Shown piece after piece: positions 18,646-27,067 of a stretch of DNA of 64,000 nt. The translations under genes were made by a program, and so were the position numbers. This DNA is from Paenibacillus sp. 481 (GTDB taxonomy: Bacteria; Bacillota; Bacilli; Paenibacillales; Paenibacillaceae). The stretch lies in assembly GCF_021223605.1 (NCBI RefSeq), contig NZ_CP075175.1:1325001-1389000 (forward strand), written 5' to 3'. Positions within the stretch are counted from its first letter, which is position 1; every line of letters starts with the position of its first letter. The notes under the pieces were generated by a model. The model was not told the DNA's origin. It saw only the letters and a list, made by a program, of their open reading frames with translations, and did not search any database.

Positions 18646-20559
18646 TTACTTCAGTAGGTGGCGACGCAGTTGCAATAGCTCTGTATAGCGCTGCTCCAGC
18701 TTCGCCATATCGTCATCCTTGCGCGGGGCAGACAATTTCCCGAGCAGGGTGGACCATTCTAATTCGAGCTTCATTTGCTCATCGAAAGACAGTGAACCAT
18801 GATCGCTATGTTCGTGTTCAGCGAGATCCACTGACGTTGTTTCTTGAGATCCAGCCCCCAATCCAAGGCGGTTGCGCAATTGTTCTGCCGTCAGCCAAAC
18901 GATACGCCCCTCCGAGAACATCAACGCATGAGTAGCAACTTGCTCCATAAATACCCGGTCGTGCGAAGCGAACAACAGTGTTCCCGGATATTCGGTCAAC
19001 ACCTGCTCCAAGTCCTCGCGAGCGTCAATATCCAAGTAATTGGTGGGCTCATCCAGCAGCAGCACATTTGCTTCGCTCATAAACAGCTTTACAAGCTGCG
19101 CCTTTACTTTCTCACCTCCGCTTAATTGCCATACGGGCTTAAGCGCATCTTCCCGACGCAATCGAAGTCTGGCCAGCGCGGTGCGTACTTTCGTCTGGTC
19201 ATAAGCGCTCCACTTCATTACGTTTTCTAATACAGAATCGTAAGGGTTAAGCGCATATAACTTCTGGTCAAAATAAGCCATACGTGCGCTTGGTGAAAAG
19301 CGAATGCTGCCTTCGACACAAAGTGCATGCTCCGCTGCAGCAGCGTCGAGTTGCTCAGAAATCGTGCGCTCCTTGCTATTTGGGATACTATTTGCCATGC
19401 TATTTGCGATGCTATTGAAGGAATTCTGCATGTATTCTGCATGTTGATCGAACTGCCCATTGTGTCCATTCGATAATGGCTGTTCAGCGCCAAATGCTTG
19501 CCACAATGCGCGCAGCAGCGTCGTCTTACCGGAGCCGTTCGGTCCGATCAGCGCCACACGCATGCCTGGGCGAATCCGGAAGGCCGCATCCTGCGCCAGT
19601 ACGCGATTAGACGAGCTTAGGCGAAGCTCTAGCTCCTTCACCTCGATTGCACTTTTGCTGCGCAGCGGATGATGACAAGCCGCATCGAATAGTGAAGGGG
19701 CAAGCTCAAACGGACGCTCGACAACGTCTAGCTGTTCTAAACGTTTTTCCATCGCTTTGACCGTTTTCTCTACTTTACCTTTCTTCTTATTGAAAAAAGG
19801 TCTTGCAAAGGCTATCGATTTGCTGTTTTGGCCTTTTTGCTTCGCCGTACTGCCTACACGACGTGCGTGTACCTTTTTGTCTTCTATAGCTTCACGCAAG
19901 CGAGCACGTTCCGCTATATAACCGTCATACGCGCGCTGCTGTTCCAGCCGCATGCGCGCTTTTTCCCGTTGGAAATGCTCATAATTTCCATTGTAGAACG
20001 CAAGCTTATGATTTTCTAACTCCCACATCCGCGTACATAAACGATTCAACAGCGTTCTATCGTGGGAAATAAGCACAACAGCCCCTTTTTTCAAGAAAGC
20101 AGCCAGACGCTGTTCCAGCTCTTCCAAGCCTTCGACATCAAGATGGCTCGTCGGCTCATCCAACAGCAACAGTTCAACACCCTCATTTAAAGCCGCCTCC
20201 AAGCGCAGCTTTGTACGCTCTCCGCCGCTTAAATGAGCTTCGTCTGACCGTTCTTCACGCACATCATCAAGCTGCGGCACGAAAGACGCTAACGCGTTCA
20301 TTGTCACATTCCCTTGATCAGGTTCACGTAGACCTGCCAACATTCGCATCAATGTCGTTTTTCCAACCCCATTTGCACCGATAAGACCGATGCACTCACC
20401 GGCGTAAACGCGAAGCATATGAGGCAACTTGAACAAAAAGCGCCCGCTTACATAAGCTTCAAGATCGCTCGATTCTAGCAGCAGCCGACCTGTAGGCTCA
20501 CGGAATGACTTCCGATCAAGGCGATCGTTGTCGTTGTTCATTTCATTGTTTCCGTACAC
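18646..20559 (-). CDS. ABC-F ATPase of the Vga/VmlR ribosome-protection type
   Basis: About 637 residues without membrane segments: two ABC domains with Walker A GANGVGKTT and GPNGSGKTT, and signatures LSGGERTKLR and LSGGEKVKAQ. They are joined by a long charged linker (ARRVGSTAKQKGQNSKSIAF, then PFFNKKKGKVEKTVKAMEKR) that resembles the Vga/VmlR antibiotic-resistance domain. ABC-F proteins of this class bind the ribosomal E site and displace lincosamides, streptogramins A or pleuromutilins. A low-complexity insertion of Asn-Ser repeats (around 19370-19420) interrupts the second ABC domain. The GTG at 20559 is chosen because GGGAGG is 7 nt upstream; the longer ORF runs through a terminator hairpin. 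Confidence 0.88.
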   Translation of the reverse strand: MYGNNEMNNDNDRLDRKSFREPTGRLLLESSDLEAYVSGRFLFKLPHMLRVYAGECIGLIGANGVGKTTLMRMLAGLREPDQGNVTMNALASFVPQLDDVREERSDEAHLSGGERTKLRLEAALNEGVELLLLDEPTSHLDVEGLEELEQRLAAFLKKGAVVLISHDRTLLNRLCTRMWELENHKLAFYNGNYEHFQREKARMRLEQQRAYDGYIAERARLREAIEDKKVHARRVGSTAKQKGQNSKSIAFARPFFNKKKGKVEKTVKAMEKRLEQLDVVERPFELAPSLFDAACHHPLRSKSAIEVKELELRLSSSNRVLAQDAAFRIRPGMRVALIGPNGSGKTTLLRALWQAFGAEQPLSNGHNGQFDQHAEYMQNSFNSIANSMANSIPNSKERTISEQLDAAAAEHALCVEGSIRFSPSARMAYFDQKLYALNPYDSVLENVMKWSAYDQTKVRTALARLRLRREDALKPVWQLSGGEKVKAQLVKLFMSEANVLLLDEPTNYLDIDAREDLEQVLTEYPGTLLFASHDRVFMEQVATHALMFSEGRIVWLTAEQLRNRLGLGAGSQETTSVDLAEHEHSDHGSLSFDEQMKLELEWSTLLGKLSAPRKDDDMAKLEQRYTELLQLRRHLLK

Positions 20560-20588
20560 AAAAAAACCTCCCTGGTTGCCCAGAGAGG
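20560..20588 (-). terminator. Attenuator hairpin that contains the ABC-F ribosome binding site
   Basis: On the minus strand a 9-bp stem (20580-20588 with 20567-20575, 4-nt loop) is followed by seven T residues (20560-20566) and then the GTG start. The 3' arm is the Shine-Dalgarno GGGAGG. It would both terminate transcription and hide the ribosome site, the arrangement of drug-inducible attenuators ahead of vmlR/vga-type genes. Confidence 0.75.
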
Positions 20589-21047
20589 ATATCGTATCAG
20601 CTATGTAACATTCATTCATACGGACATCTCACGTTAGCCAAACAACACTATCTCGTCTGCACGTGAGGTGAGATACATCCATCACGGGTACACAAACAAT
20701 AGCGGCTAATATGAAAATGGGGGTGACAACCCTAAAGCGAATAGACGACAGCCTAGCCGGATTCCACGATTCTGAATCCATCTGCTGCTCTTGCTCATGC
20801 CCTCGCTGTTGTTGCACCTCATATACGATGAAGAAATGAATGGCTGATGTACCGCCTAAAAAAGGCAGACTATCCCCTCTGAACTGTCATTTTGATAAAT
20901 TATTTAGCTCAAAATGTCTTGTAACAGATAGGATTAGTTCCACATTAGACGTTGTACCTTACCCTTTCATTCGTATCGTATACCCTTTAACGTTTCCATT
21001 GTAAAGGATTTCAATCCACCCCGTCAATGGGTCGATCTCGGTTATAG
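20589..21047 (-). promoter_or_regulatory. Leader region of the ABC-F gene
   Basis: About 460 bp with no convincing gene. Just upstream of the attenuator, the arm ATCTCACGT (20626-20634) can pair either with ACGTGAG (20661-20667) or with GTGAGAT (20668-20674), so two mutually exclusive folds are possible. A 62-codon minus-strand ORF (20629-20817) crosses this part but has a poor ribosome site; it might be a leader peptide. No clear promoter was found by eye. Confidence 0.45.
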
Positions 21048-21764
21048 CTATGTCAATGCCGCCCACTCCTCAATCTTGTCGGAGGGAACTACATGTACGA
21101 CACGCGCCTCCTGCCTCGTAGCAGCAACAATGCCTTGAGCTACCGTCAGACCCGTAATCGCACGGTAGCGTTTGAGCCGGCCACGGGCCATAATCGGGTC
21201 CAGCGCCCGCATGACGATTGCCCCTGCCATTTCGCCTAGGCGCCGCTCGCTGCGATCGCCGAGCAGCAACGACGGGCGGAACAAATAGAGGGCGCTAAAC
21301 GGCAGTTCCTGCAACGCGTCCTCCAGCTCGCCCTTCGTGCGACTGTAGAAAATGCGTGACTTGGCATCTGCCCCCAGCGCGGTCACGACGAACATGCGTG
21401 CCGCCCCTGCTCGCAACGCTGCACGCGCAGCTGCCAGCGGATACTCATAGTCAACGCGCCGAAACATTTCGCGCGACTTCGCGACTCTAATCGACGTGCC
21501 TAGGCAACAGAACAGATCATCTACGTCGGCCATCATTGGCTCCGCTTCATGCAGACGGTTAAAGTTAACGACGCGCCATTCCAGCTTCGGGTGTTCAAAC
21601 CACGCTGCCTCTCCCTGCTCAGGCAGCTTCCGGACGAGCGCCACAACACGAGCATACGATTGCTCCGCAGCTAATAGCTTTACTAACTCGCGACCAATAA
21701 GTCCGGTCGCTCCTATCACAACAGCTGTCCGTTCCGAATGTTTTATTTCTCGTTCTAATTTCAT
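21048..21764 (-). CDS. NAD(P)-binding TIP30/HTATIP2-like oxidoreductase
   Basis: A 238-residue atypical SDR. It has the N-terminal nucleotide-binding motif VIGATGLIGRELVKLL, an acidic and then CCLGTSIR stretch as in HTATIP2-like proteins, and a YSRTKGELEDAL motif that supplies the Tyr-x3-Lys pair. ATG 21764 follows GAAGGACA. It is monocistronic. Such proteins are predicted cytoplasmic NAD(P)H-dependent reductases or dehydratases with unknown substrate. Confidence 0.8.
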   Translation of the reverse strand: MKLEREIKHSERTAVVIGATGLIGRELVKLLAAEQSYARVVALVRKLPEQGEAAWFEHPKLEWRVVNFNRLHEAEPMMADVDDLFCCLGTSIRVAKSREMFRRVDYEYPLAAARAALRAGAARMFVVTALGADAKSRIFYSRTKGELEDALQELPFSALYLFRPSLLLGDRSERRLGEMAGAIVMRALDPIMARGRLKRYRAITGLTVAQGIVAATRQEARVVHVVPSDKIEEWAALT

Positions 21765-21851
21765 CCGCTAATGTCCTTCCTTGTGCTGACCACTTCCAAC
21801 GATTATAACGTAAGACCTAAGTAGAAAAAGACGCGAAGCATCCTTCACGCC

Positions 21852-22151
21852 TTAATACATTTTGTATCCACTTTTGCGTAGTGCTTCAATCGTCATACCG
21901 CTTACAATAGCGCCAGCAAAACCTGCCACAGCCGTTAAGAAGCCGTATGGCCCGTATGCTGCAATGTTCTCGCCCCAAGATAAGCTCTCATCCCAAATGA
22001 GGTAAAACGTAGCCGGGAATACGATAATAACGAAAAAACCGACTGGAAACCACGTCGTCTTCATTAACATGTTCAAAATAAATCCGATACCGAACATCAT
22101 CACGAAGAAAAGTACCATTAAGATGATAATCATCACCCAGCCTAAACCCAT
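21852..22151 (-). CDS. yuiB: YuiB-like small membrane protein
   Basis: A 99-residue protein with three hydrophobic helices (N-terminal VMIIILMVLFFVMMFGIGFI, a middle pair, and AGFAGAIVSGMTI) and a basic C-terminal tail LRKSGYKMY. The GFILNML and LRKSGY parts recall Bacillus YuiB, which lies near the ndh-like yumB and yumC genes, as here. I use the second ATG (22151), since GGAGG touches the first one. Function unknown. Confidence 0.65.
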   Translation of the reverse strand: MGLGWVMIIILMVLFFVMMFGIGFILNMLMKTTWFPVGFFVIIVFPATFYLIWDESLSWGENIAAYGPYGFLTAVAGFAGAIVSGMTIEALRKSGYKMY

Positions 22152-22288
22152 GCTCATCCTCCTCTACACATTTCTCATTATGTATAATTGATTCACAGAC
22201 ATATTTTTCATATTGATCCGCTAGTTTAAGTGTACTGATCCACCTGTCAAAAATCAACGAACATTCGGTGACATTTGTCATGCGCCCG

Positions 22289-22318
22289 TTGCTCCTGCAC
22301 ACTTGTATAGGCTACAAT
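22289..22318 (+). promoter_or_regulatory. Probable hemQ promoter
   Basis: TTGCTC (22289-22294), 18-bp spacer and TACAAT (22313-22318), about 65 nt before the hemQ start. Confidence 0.45.
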
Positions 22319-22383
22319 GGCATTATGCAACAAAAATATCCATGGATTGCAAGCCAATCCTTATGATAACGGAGGAGTAAAGC

Positions 22384-23136
22384 ATGAGCGAAGCAGCAAT
22401 GACGTTAGACGGTTGGTATGCCCTGCATGAATTCCGTTCTATTAACTGGACACTTTGGAAAAAGGCAGATGACGAAGAGCGTGCACACGCTTTGGACGAG
22501 CTGCATGAGCTGTGGCAGAAATGGACGGATACAGAGGAAAGCAAGCAAGGTAGCACTGCGGTGTACAGCATCGTAGGCCAAAAAGCGGATTTCGTGCTGT
22601 TCCATTTGCGCGAAACGATGGAAGAGTTGAACGAGTTGGAGAACGAGTTTAACAAAACATCTTTCGCTCAATTTACGATCCCTTCTTATTCTTATGTAAG
22701 CGTCGTAGAATTAAGCAACTACATGGCTAAGCCTGGTTCAACTGAAGATCCAATGGAAAACCCTGAAGTCATTGCTCGTTTGAAGCCAACATTGCCGAAG
22801 ACGAGACATATTTGCTTCTATCCGATGAACAAGAAGCGCGAACTGGCTGACAACTGGTACATGTTGTCGATGGACGAGCGTCGCGCAATGATGCGCAGCC
22901 ACGGTATGATTGGCCGCGGTTACGCTGGCAAAGTAAAGCAAATCATTACCGGCTCCGTCGGTCTCGACGACTGGGAGTGGGGCGTTACGTTGTTCAGCGA
23001 CGATATGCTGCAATTCAAGAAATTAATCTACGAAATGCGCTTTGATGAAGTAAGCGCTCGTTTTGGCGAATTCGGCTCTTTCTTCGTCGGCAACTTGCTT
23101 ACGCCTGACAAAATGAATGATATGATGAAGCTGTAA
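22384..23136 (+). CDS. hemQ: Coproheme decarboxylase HemQ (ChdC)
   Basis: HemQ carries out the last step of the coproporphyrin-dependent heme pathway of Gram-positive bacteria: two oxidative decarboxylations of coproheme III to protoheme. The 250-residue protein is a full-length chlorite-dismutase-like double domain. It shows [15 protein letters not shown] at the N-terminus, the [14 protein letters not shown] catalytic-tyrosine region and the proximal-histidine segment [20 protein letters not shown] sits 8 nt before ATG and a terminator follows. It supplies heme for SdhC and, with CtaA, heme A. Confidence 0.95.
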   Translation: MSEAAMTLDGWYALHEFRSINWTLWKKADDEERAHALDELHELWQKWTDTEESKQGSTAVYSIVGQKADFVLFHLRETMEELNELENEFNKTSFAQFTIPSYSYVSVVELSNYMAKPGSTEDPMENPEVIARLKPTLPKTRHICFYPMNKKRELADNWYMLSMDERRAMMRSHGMIGRGYAGKVKQIITGSVGLDDWEWGVTLFSDDMLQFKKLIYEMRFDEVSARFGEFGSFFVGNLLTPDKMNDMMKL

Positions 23137-23154
23137 CGAATAGCACATCCTTAC

Positions 23155-23187
23155 CTGCCGGAACATCTTATGGTTCCGGCTTTTTCA
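23155..23187 (+). terminator. hemQ terminator
   Basis: An 8-bp GCCGGAAC/GTTCCGGC stem (23157-23164, 23173-23180) followed by TTTTT. Confidence 0.85.
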
Positions 23188-23223
23188 TGCCCATTTCCAC
23201 GTACAGCTTGGATGATTGTACAT

Positions 23224-23270
23224 ACAAAAAAACCGCCAACAGCACGAGTTCAATCGTGCGATTGGCGGTT
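23224..23270 (-). terminator. Terminator of the ndh operon
   Basis: AACCGCCAA/TTGGCGGTT arms (23231-23239, 23262-23270) enclose a second small hairpin; a run of about seven T residues follows on the minus strand. Confidence 0.8.
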
Positions 23271-23275
23271 CTATG

Positions 23276-23530
23276 TTACGCTAATTCTTCGTCATCGTCT
23301 TGTTCCAGACGAGCCAAATACTCAGCCGTCATCCGGTCGCGATCGCGGCCTTTTTCCTTCAGTCGCTCAATAGCCGGCTGAATGAGGATATCGACCTCTT
23401 TTTGCACCGTATATGCAAGATCATACTGTTGTTGCGATTCCAAAAATGTCCCGACTTCCATCAGGGCGTTGTATCGCTCTAGCTCATCACGAGTCAACAA
23501 ACCACGCACTTGTACGCTGCAATGTCGCAT
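23276..23530 (-). CDS. Small acidic helical protein downstream of ndh
   Basis: About 84 residues, highly charged and apparently all alpha-helical (LLTRDELERYNALMEVGTFL, then VDILIQPAIERLKEKG), with an acidic C-terminus EQDDDEELA. The ATG at 23530 begins 5 nt after the ndh stop codon, with only a weak upstream GGGAAG, so it is probably translated by coupling. No family recognised. The terminator that follows ends the ndh transcript, so it is part of that operon. Confidence 0.6.
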   Translation of the reverse strand: MRHCSVQVRGLLTRDELERYNALMEVGTFLESQQQYDLAYTVQKEVDILIQPAIERLKEKGRDRDRMTAEYLARLEQDDDEELA

Positions 23531-23535
23531 ATGGC

Positions 23536-24732
23536 TTAGAAGAACTTCCCTTTTTTGAATGCCAAGGAGAAGCCGCCGATGATGAACAACCAACGGATAT
23601 CAATAACTTTTTTAAGTTGAGCTGCCCAGAAGCCTGTCAACTTCGTCTTGCCTACTACGCCGATTGCTTGGCCTTTACCCAAAGAAGCAACTGTACCTTT
23701 GTTCTCGTAAGTGAACTTCTTCAATGGTTGATTGCGGATGGAAGCAACAATGTTGCTTGCAACTACTGGACCTTGCTGCATCGCCATTTGCGCTGTTGGC
23801 GGGTATGGACGATCGATCTCTGGGTTGATTACCAAAGAGTTGTCACCCACGATAAAGATATTGTCATGACCTGGAGCGCGCAAGTGCTCGTCAACTTTAA
23901 CGCGACCACGCATAGCTTCGATACCCGCTTTCTCGATCATGCTGTTACCGCGTACGCCACCTGTCCAGACAACAGTTGCTGCTTTAATTTCTTCATCAGT
24001 CGCAAGCAATACGCCTTCTGGTGTGCACTCTTTAATTGCTGTTGCAAGCTTGAACGTAACGCCTTTCTTTTTCAAGACGTTCATCGCGTATTCAACAAGC
24101 GCAGGATCGAAACCTGGAAGTGCTGTAGGAGCCGCTTCAATGTTGTAAATGTTAACGAGGGAAGGATCCACGTCGAATTGCTTACACAATTGTGGAATGC
24201 GATCAGACAACTCACCTACGAACTCGATACCTGTAAAGCCAGCACCACCAACAACAAAGTTCAGACGGTCTGCACGAGTCTCATCTTGCTTATACAAAGC
24301 AAATTGGTGCTCGATGTGCTCACAGATTACGCGCACAGAGTTAATGCTGCGAATGAAGAATGCATTTTCAGTCATACCTGGGATACCGAATGTCTCGACT
24401 TCACCACCAACGCCGATAACCAAGTAGTCGTAAGACAATGTTCCGTCTTCCAAGATAACTTTCTTGTCTTCAATCCGAATTTCTTGCACAGTCGATTTAA
24501 CCGTGTCGATTTTGAACTCATCGACAAGTTTGGAAATCGATACGCGAGCATTGTCAATCGCATCCGTACCAGCAGCTGGCATATGCAAGTGTGTCGTGAA
24601 GTAGTGGTAATCATGCTTGCTTACCAACGTCACGTCCGCTTCGTTGTAGTTCAATTCTTTTTGTAAACGCTGTGCTGCCATAATACCGCCATAACCTGCA
24701 CCGAGAATGACAATTTTAGGTATGTTGCTCAT
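23536..24732 (-). CDS. ndh: Type II NADH:quinone dehydrogenase
   Basis: Peripheral, non-pumping NADH dehydrogenase that feeds electrons to menaquinone. About 398 residues with two dinucleotide folds: FAD-binding VILGAGYGGIMAAQRL at the N-terminus and NADH-binding FVVGGAGFTGIEFVGEL in the middle. The second FAD motif IFIVGDNSLV and the quinone-site AQMAMQQGPVVASNI follow, with a C-terminal membrane-binding amphipathic part. It is similar to Bacillus YumB/Ndh. Two adjacent ATGs follow AAGGAG; 24732 gives the better spacing. A probable Rex operator lies upstream. Confidence 0.95.
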   Translation of the reverse strand: MSNIPKIVILGAGYGGIMAAQRLQKELNYNEADVTLVSKHDYHYFTTHLHMPAAGTDAIDNARVSISKLVDEFKIDTVKSTVQEIRIEDKKVILEDGTLSYDYLVIGVGGEVETFGIPGMTENAFFIRSINSVRVICEHIEHQFALYKQDETRADRLNFVVGGAGFTGIEFVGELSDRIPQLCKQFDVDPSLVNIYNIEAAPTALPGFDPALVEYAMNVLKKKGVTFKLATAIKECTPEGVLLATDEEIKAATVVWTGGVRGNSMIEKAGIEAMRGRVKVDEHLRAPGHDNIFIVGDNSLVINPEIDRPYPPTAQMAMQQGPVVASNIVASIRNQPLKKFTYENKGTVASLGKGQAIGVVGKTKLTGFWAAQLKKVIDIRWLFIIGGFSLAFKKGKFF

Positions 24733-24834
24733 CATTTCTACTCCTTCCAAGATCGAAAAACGTATTGTTTTTATCATGCCACATTAAGCCTTAAATATCG
24801 TTAAAAACGATTGCGCATTAGGTGAAAATTTAAA

Positions 24835-24852
24835 TTGTGAAAAACTACACAA
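24835..24852. promoter_or_regulatory. Candidate Rex operator upstream of ndh
   Basis: TTGTGA-6-ACACAA, one mismatch from the Rex consensus TTGTGA-6-TCACAA, about 105 bp before the ndh start. Rex is the NADH/NAD+-sensing repressor that controls ndh in Bacillus. No rex gene lies in this window. Confidence 0.5.
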
Positions 24853-25277
24853 AAATACGCATGTTGATGCTATTACTGAAACGAATCCAATCGTTGTACC
24901 TTAATAATAACGTACTGAAAATCCAAAGATCAGCATGGGCCATACGAAGAAACAACAACTCGGTTCGTCCAATACCAATTAAAGTGTCGCAAAATTGTAA
25001 ACAATTCAAATGAAATCATACTAAGTTTCGCTCCAAATTACAAGCATATTTTCTTGATAGGCATTTGTGAAAGCGCTTTAATTATCTTTTTTGGAGGGTG
25101 AAATTTAACCGCGATAGTTTTGGGAATATTTTTCGAGCACTTATTGTCGACGAACTTGAAAGATTTAGAAATTCAGAGTTTCATTCTGTGCAAAGGAAGT
25201 TTATAATGGGGATGCGAATACACGCAGATTGACCAACATCGTTGGTCTGACATCGTTACTTTGGAGGTGCTCTTACC
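24853..25277. other. Rest of the divergent ndh / ferredoxin-NADP reductase intergenic region
   Basis: About 420 bp with no gene. A cre-like TGAAAGCGCTTTAA is at about 25069-25082, one base off the CcpA-site consensus end. A TATAAT (25202-25207) probably belongs to the plus-strand gene, without a clear -35. A perfect 7-bp hairpin (25231-25237 and 25241-25247, loop ATC) would lie in the 5' untranslated leader. Confidence 0.4.
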
Positions 25278-26285
25278 TTGACTACACAAGCAGATACACA
25301 GCAGGATGTTGTTGATATTTTAATTATCGGAGGCGGCCCAGCAGGTATGTTCGCTGCATTTTATGGTGGCATGAGGCATGCTTCCGTTCGAATTATTGAC
25401 AGCATGCCGCAACTTGGCGGACAATTAGCCGCGCTTTACCCGGAAAAATATATTTATGACGTGGCTGGGTTTCCTAAAGTCACGGCACAAGAGCTTGTTG
25501 ACCGCTTAAAGGAGCAGATGGAGTTCTTTAATCCAGATGTTCGTTTGGAAGAGAAGGTCATTAATGTGAAAAAGCTGGATGAGCGCTCGTTCGAGGTCAA
25601 AACGAACAAGGCTGTGCATAAAGCTAAAGCGGTTATCATTACGGCTGGCATCGGCGCATTTGAGCCACGCCGCCTTGATCTGCCAGGAGCAGAGCAATAC
25701 GAAGGTTCGAACTTGTATTACTTTATTAGTGATTTGCAGCGCTTTAAAGGCCAGAAGGTGTTAATTAGCGGCGGCGGCGACTCTGCTGTAGACTGGGCAC
25801 TTATGCTTGAGCCGATTGCGGAGCAAGTAACGCTTATTCACCGTCGCGACAAGTTCCGTGCGCATGAGCACAGTGTAGAAACGCTGATGAATTCGAAGGT
25901 GCAAGTTGTAACACCTACTGAAATCACCCACCTACACGGTGACGGAAACCGTATTAACCGTGTTACGATTGCGGATGTGAAATCGAAAGAGGCAAGAGAC
26001 ATCGATGTTGACGCAGTAATTGTGAACTTCGGCTTTGTATCTTCGCTTGGCCCGATCGAAGAATGGGGCTTGCAAATTGATGGCGGATCGATCATTGTCG
26101 ATTCACGCATGGAGACGAACGTCCCAGGTATATTTGCAGCTGGCGACATTACGACATATCCAGGCAAGCTGAAGTTGATTGCCGTCGGATTTGGTGAAGC
26201 ACCCACCGCGATTAACAACGCGAAAGTATATATTGATCCATCTGCCAAGCTGTCCCCTGGACATAGCAGCAGCATGAAACGCTAA
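25278..26285 (+). CDS. Ferredoxin/flavodoxin-NADP+ reductase, YumC type
   Basis: A 335-residue thioredoxin-reductase-like flavoprotein without the CxxC pair, which marks the Bacillus YumC (FNR2) class: it moves electrons between NADPH and ferredoxin or flavodoxin. FAD motif [19 protein letters not shown] is near residue 14, the NADPH motif is [14 protein letters not shown], and the second FAD motif is [19 protein letters not shown]. The TTG start follows GGAGGTG at 9-10 nt. It is divergent to ndh, as in the yumB-yumC neighbourhood of Bacillus. Confidence 0.93.
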   Translation: MTTQADTQQDVVDILIIGGGPAGMFAAFYGGMRHASVRIIDSMPQLGGQLAALYPEKYIYDVAGFPKVTAQELVDRLKEQMEFFNPDVRLEEKVINVKKLDERSFEVKTNKAVHKAKAVIITAGIGAFEPRRLDLPGAEQYEGSNLYYFISDLQRFKGQKVLISGGGDSAVDWALMLEPIAEQVTLIHRRDKFRAHEHSVETLMNSKVQVVTPTEITHLHGDGNRINRVTIADVKSKEARDIDVDAVIVNFGFVSSLGPIEEWGLQIDGGSIIVDSRMETNVPGIFAAGDITTYPGKLKLIAVGFGEAPTAINNAKVYIDPSAKLSPGHSSSMKR

Positions 26286-26312
26286 TCAGTCGTTGTCATA
26301 GACAACGAAAGA

Positions 26313-26359
26313 AAGGGTATCCTACTCCTAATCTGTTTTTGTTGGAGGAGGATACCCTT
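26313..26359. promoter_or_regulatory. Long hairpin covering the SD and start of the zinc-ribbon gene
   Basis: Sixteen-base arms with one mismatch (26313-26328 and 26344-26359, 15-nt loop). The 3' arm contains the GGAGGAGG ribosome site and reaches the TTG start of the next gene. On the minus strand the hairpin is followed by TTTCTTTC and could also end the sda transcript; on the plus strand it may end the upstream reductase transcript. Confidence 0.6.
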
Positions 26360-26612
26360 GTTCCATGTTTGTCCACTTTGCAACGGCATCATCAACCCGG
26401 AACTACTCTGCCCGAATTGTGCGAACCCAGCCGTCGACAGCGGCAAACTCGAAGATTATATTGGACCTTACGCTCCATACCAACCGGACGAACTTTCCGT
26501 ACAAATGTGGGGTACACAAAATAATAGTTCTGTCGATCTCGTATGCTTACATATCATGTACTGCGAGCACTGCCATGCTTCAGCGTACATTAACGGGTTG
26601 GTTTGGGAGTAA
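26358..26612 (+). CDS. Small zinc-ribbon protein
   Basis: An 84-residue protein with cysteine pairs CPLC and CPNC near the N-terminus and CEHC near the C-terminus, the pattern of a zinc-ribbon or rubredoxin-like metal site. TTG start with GGAGGAGG 7 nt upstream, inside a hairpin arm. It follows the ferredoxin-NADP reductase gene and converges with sda. No named family recognised; a structural zinc-binding or electron-transfer role is only a guess. Confidence 0.65.
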   Translation: MFHVCPLCNGIINPELLCPNCANPAVDSGKLEDYIGPYAPYQPDELSVQMWGTQNNSSVDLVCLHIMYCEHCHASAYINGLVWE

Positions 26613-26634
26613 AGCCGCTTTATTTCCGGTTCTT

Positions 26635-26784
26635 TTATCTGCTTACCGGCATCTGGAAGAGGGTTGGTAGTAGGCGGCGTTTCTTCATTTCCGCGAGCAA
26701 CAACACGATAAATTCTTCATCTAATCGTAATTTGACGGCTTGCTCATATGAGTCCATAAGCATATCGTCGGAAAGTAAAGCCAT
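26635..26784 (-). CDS. sda: Sporulation checkpoint inhibitor Sda
   Basis: A 49-residue two-helix protein: N-terminal LSDDMLMDSYEQAVKLRLDE and FIVLLLAEMKKRRL match Bacillus Sda (LSDELLIESYFKA, then FIELIENEIKRR) along the helical hairpin. Sda binds the sporulation kinase KinA and blocks phosphorelay activation when replication is starting or damaged. The ATG follows AGGAAAGG at a long distance; a nearer AGG also exists. The consensus-like promoter and the DnaA boxes upstream support the call, because Bacillus sda is controlled by DnaA. Confidence 0.9.
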   Translation of the reverse strand: MALLSDDMLMDSYEQAVKLRLDEEFIVLLLAEMKKRRLLPTLFQMPVSR

Positions 26785-26824
26785 CCTAATCACAACCTTT
26801 CCTAAATGTAATTAAGCGATCTTC

Positions 26825-26853
26825 ATCATAGCACTCGGCAAAAAGCGGAACAA
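26825..26853 (-). promoter_or_regulatory. sda promoter
   Basis: TTGTTC (26848-26853), 17-bp spacer and TATGAT (26825-26830), on the minus strand about 40 nt before the sda ATG. Confidence 0.65.
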
Positions 26854-26861
26854 GCGTTCCT

Positions 26862-26960
26862 TTATCCACAGGTTGATGTGGAAAAATTGTGTATAGATTG
26901 TTAATAACTGTCGAAATACGGCTTCTACCAATGGGGATGATGTGGATATGATTATTCACA
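26862..26960. promoter_or_regulatory. Cluster of four DnaA boxes upstream of sda
   Basis: Perfect TTATCCACA at 26862-26870, TTTTCCACA on the minus strand at 26877-26885, ATATCCACA on the minus strand at 26941-26949 and TTATTCACA at 26952-26960. The first box ends 8 bp upstream of the sda -35 element. DnaA-dependent sda transcription couples replication initiation to delay of sporulation in Bacillus. Confidence 0.8.
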
Positions 26961-27067
26961 TCTTTTTTTGTCGATTTTTAATAAAAAGATTTAATTATAT
27001 TTGCAGATTTTGAAAAAACATTTTATAGTAGCCTCATATGTTTCGTTATCATCCTATATGGCCTCTG

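Noticed and set aside
20629-20817. 62-codon minus-strand ORF in the ABC-F leader
   Set aside because: It has no good ribosome site and lies where alternative RNA pairings are seen. A leader peptide remains possible but is not supported enough to list as a gene.
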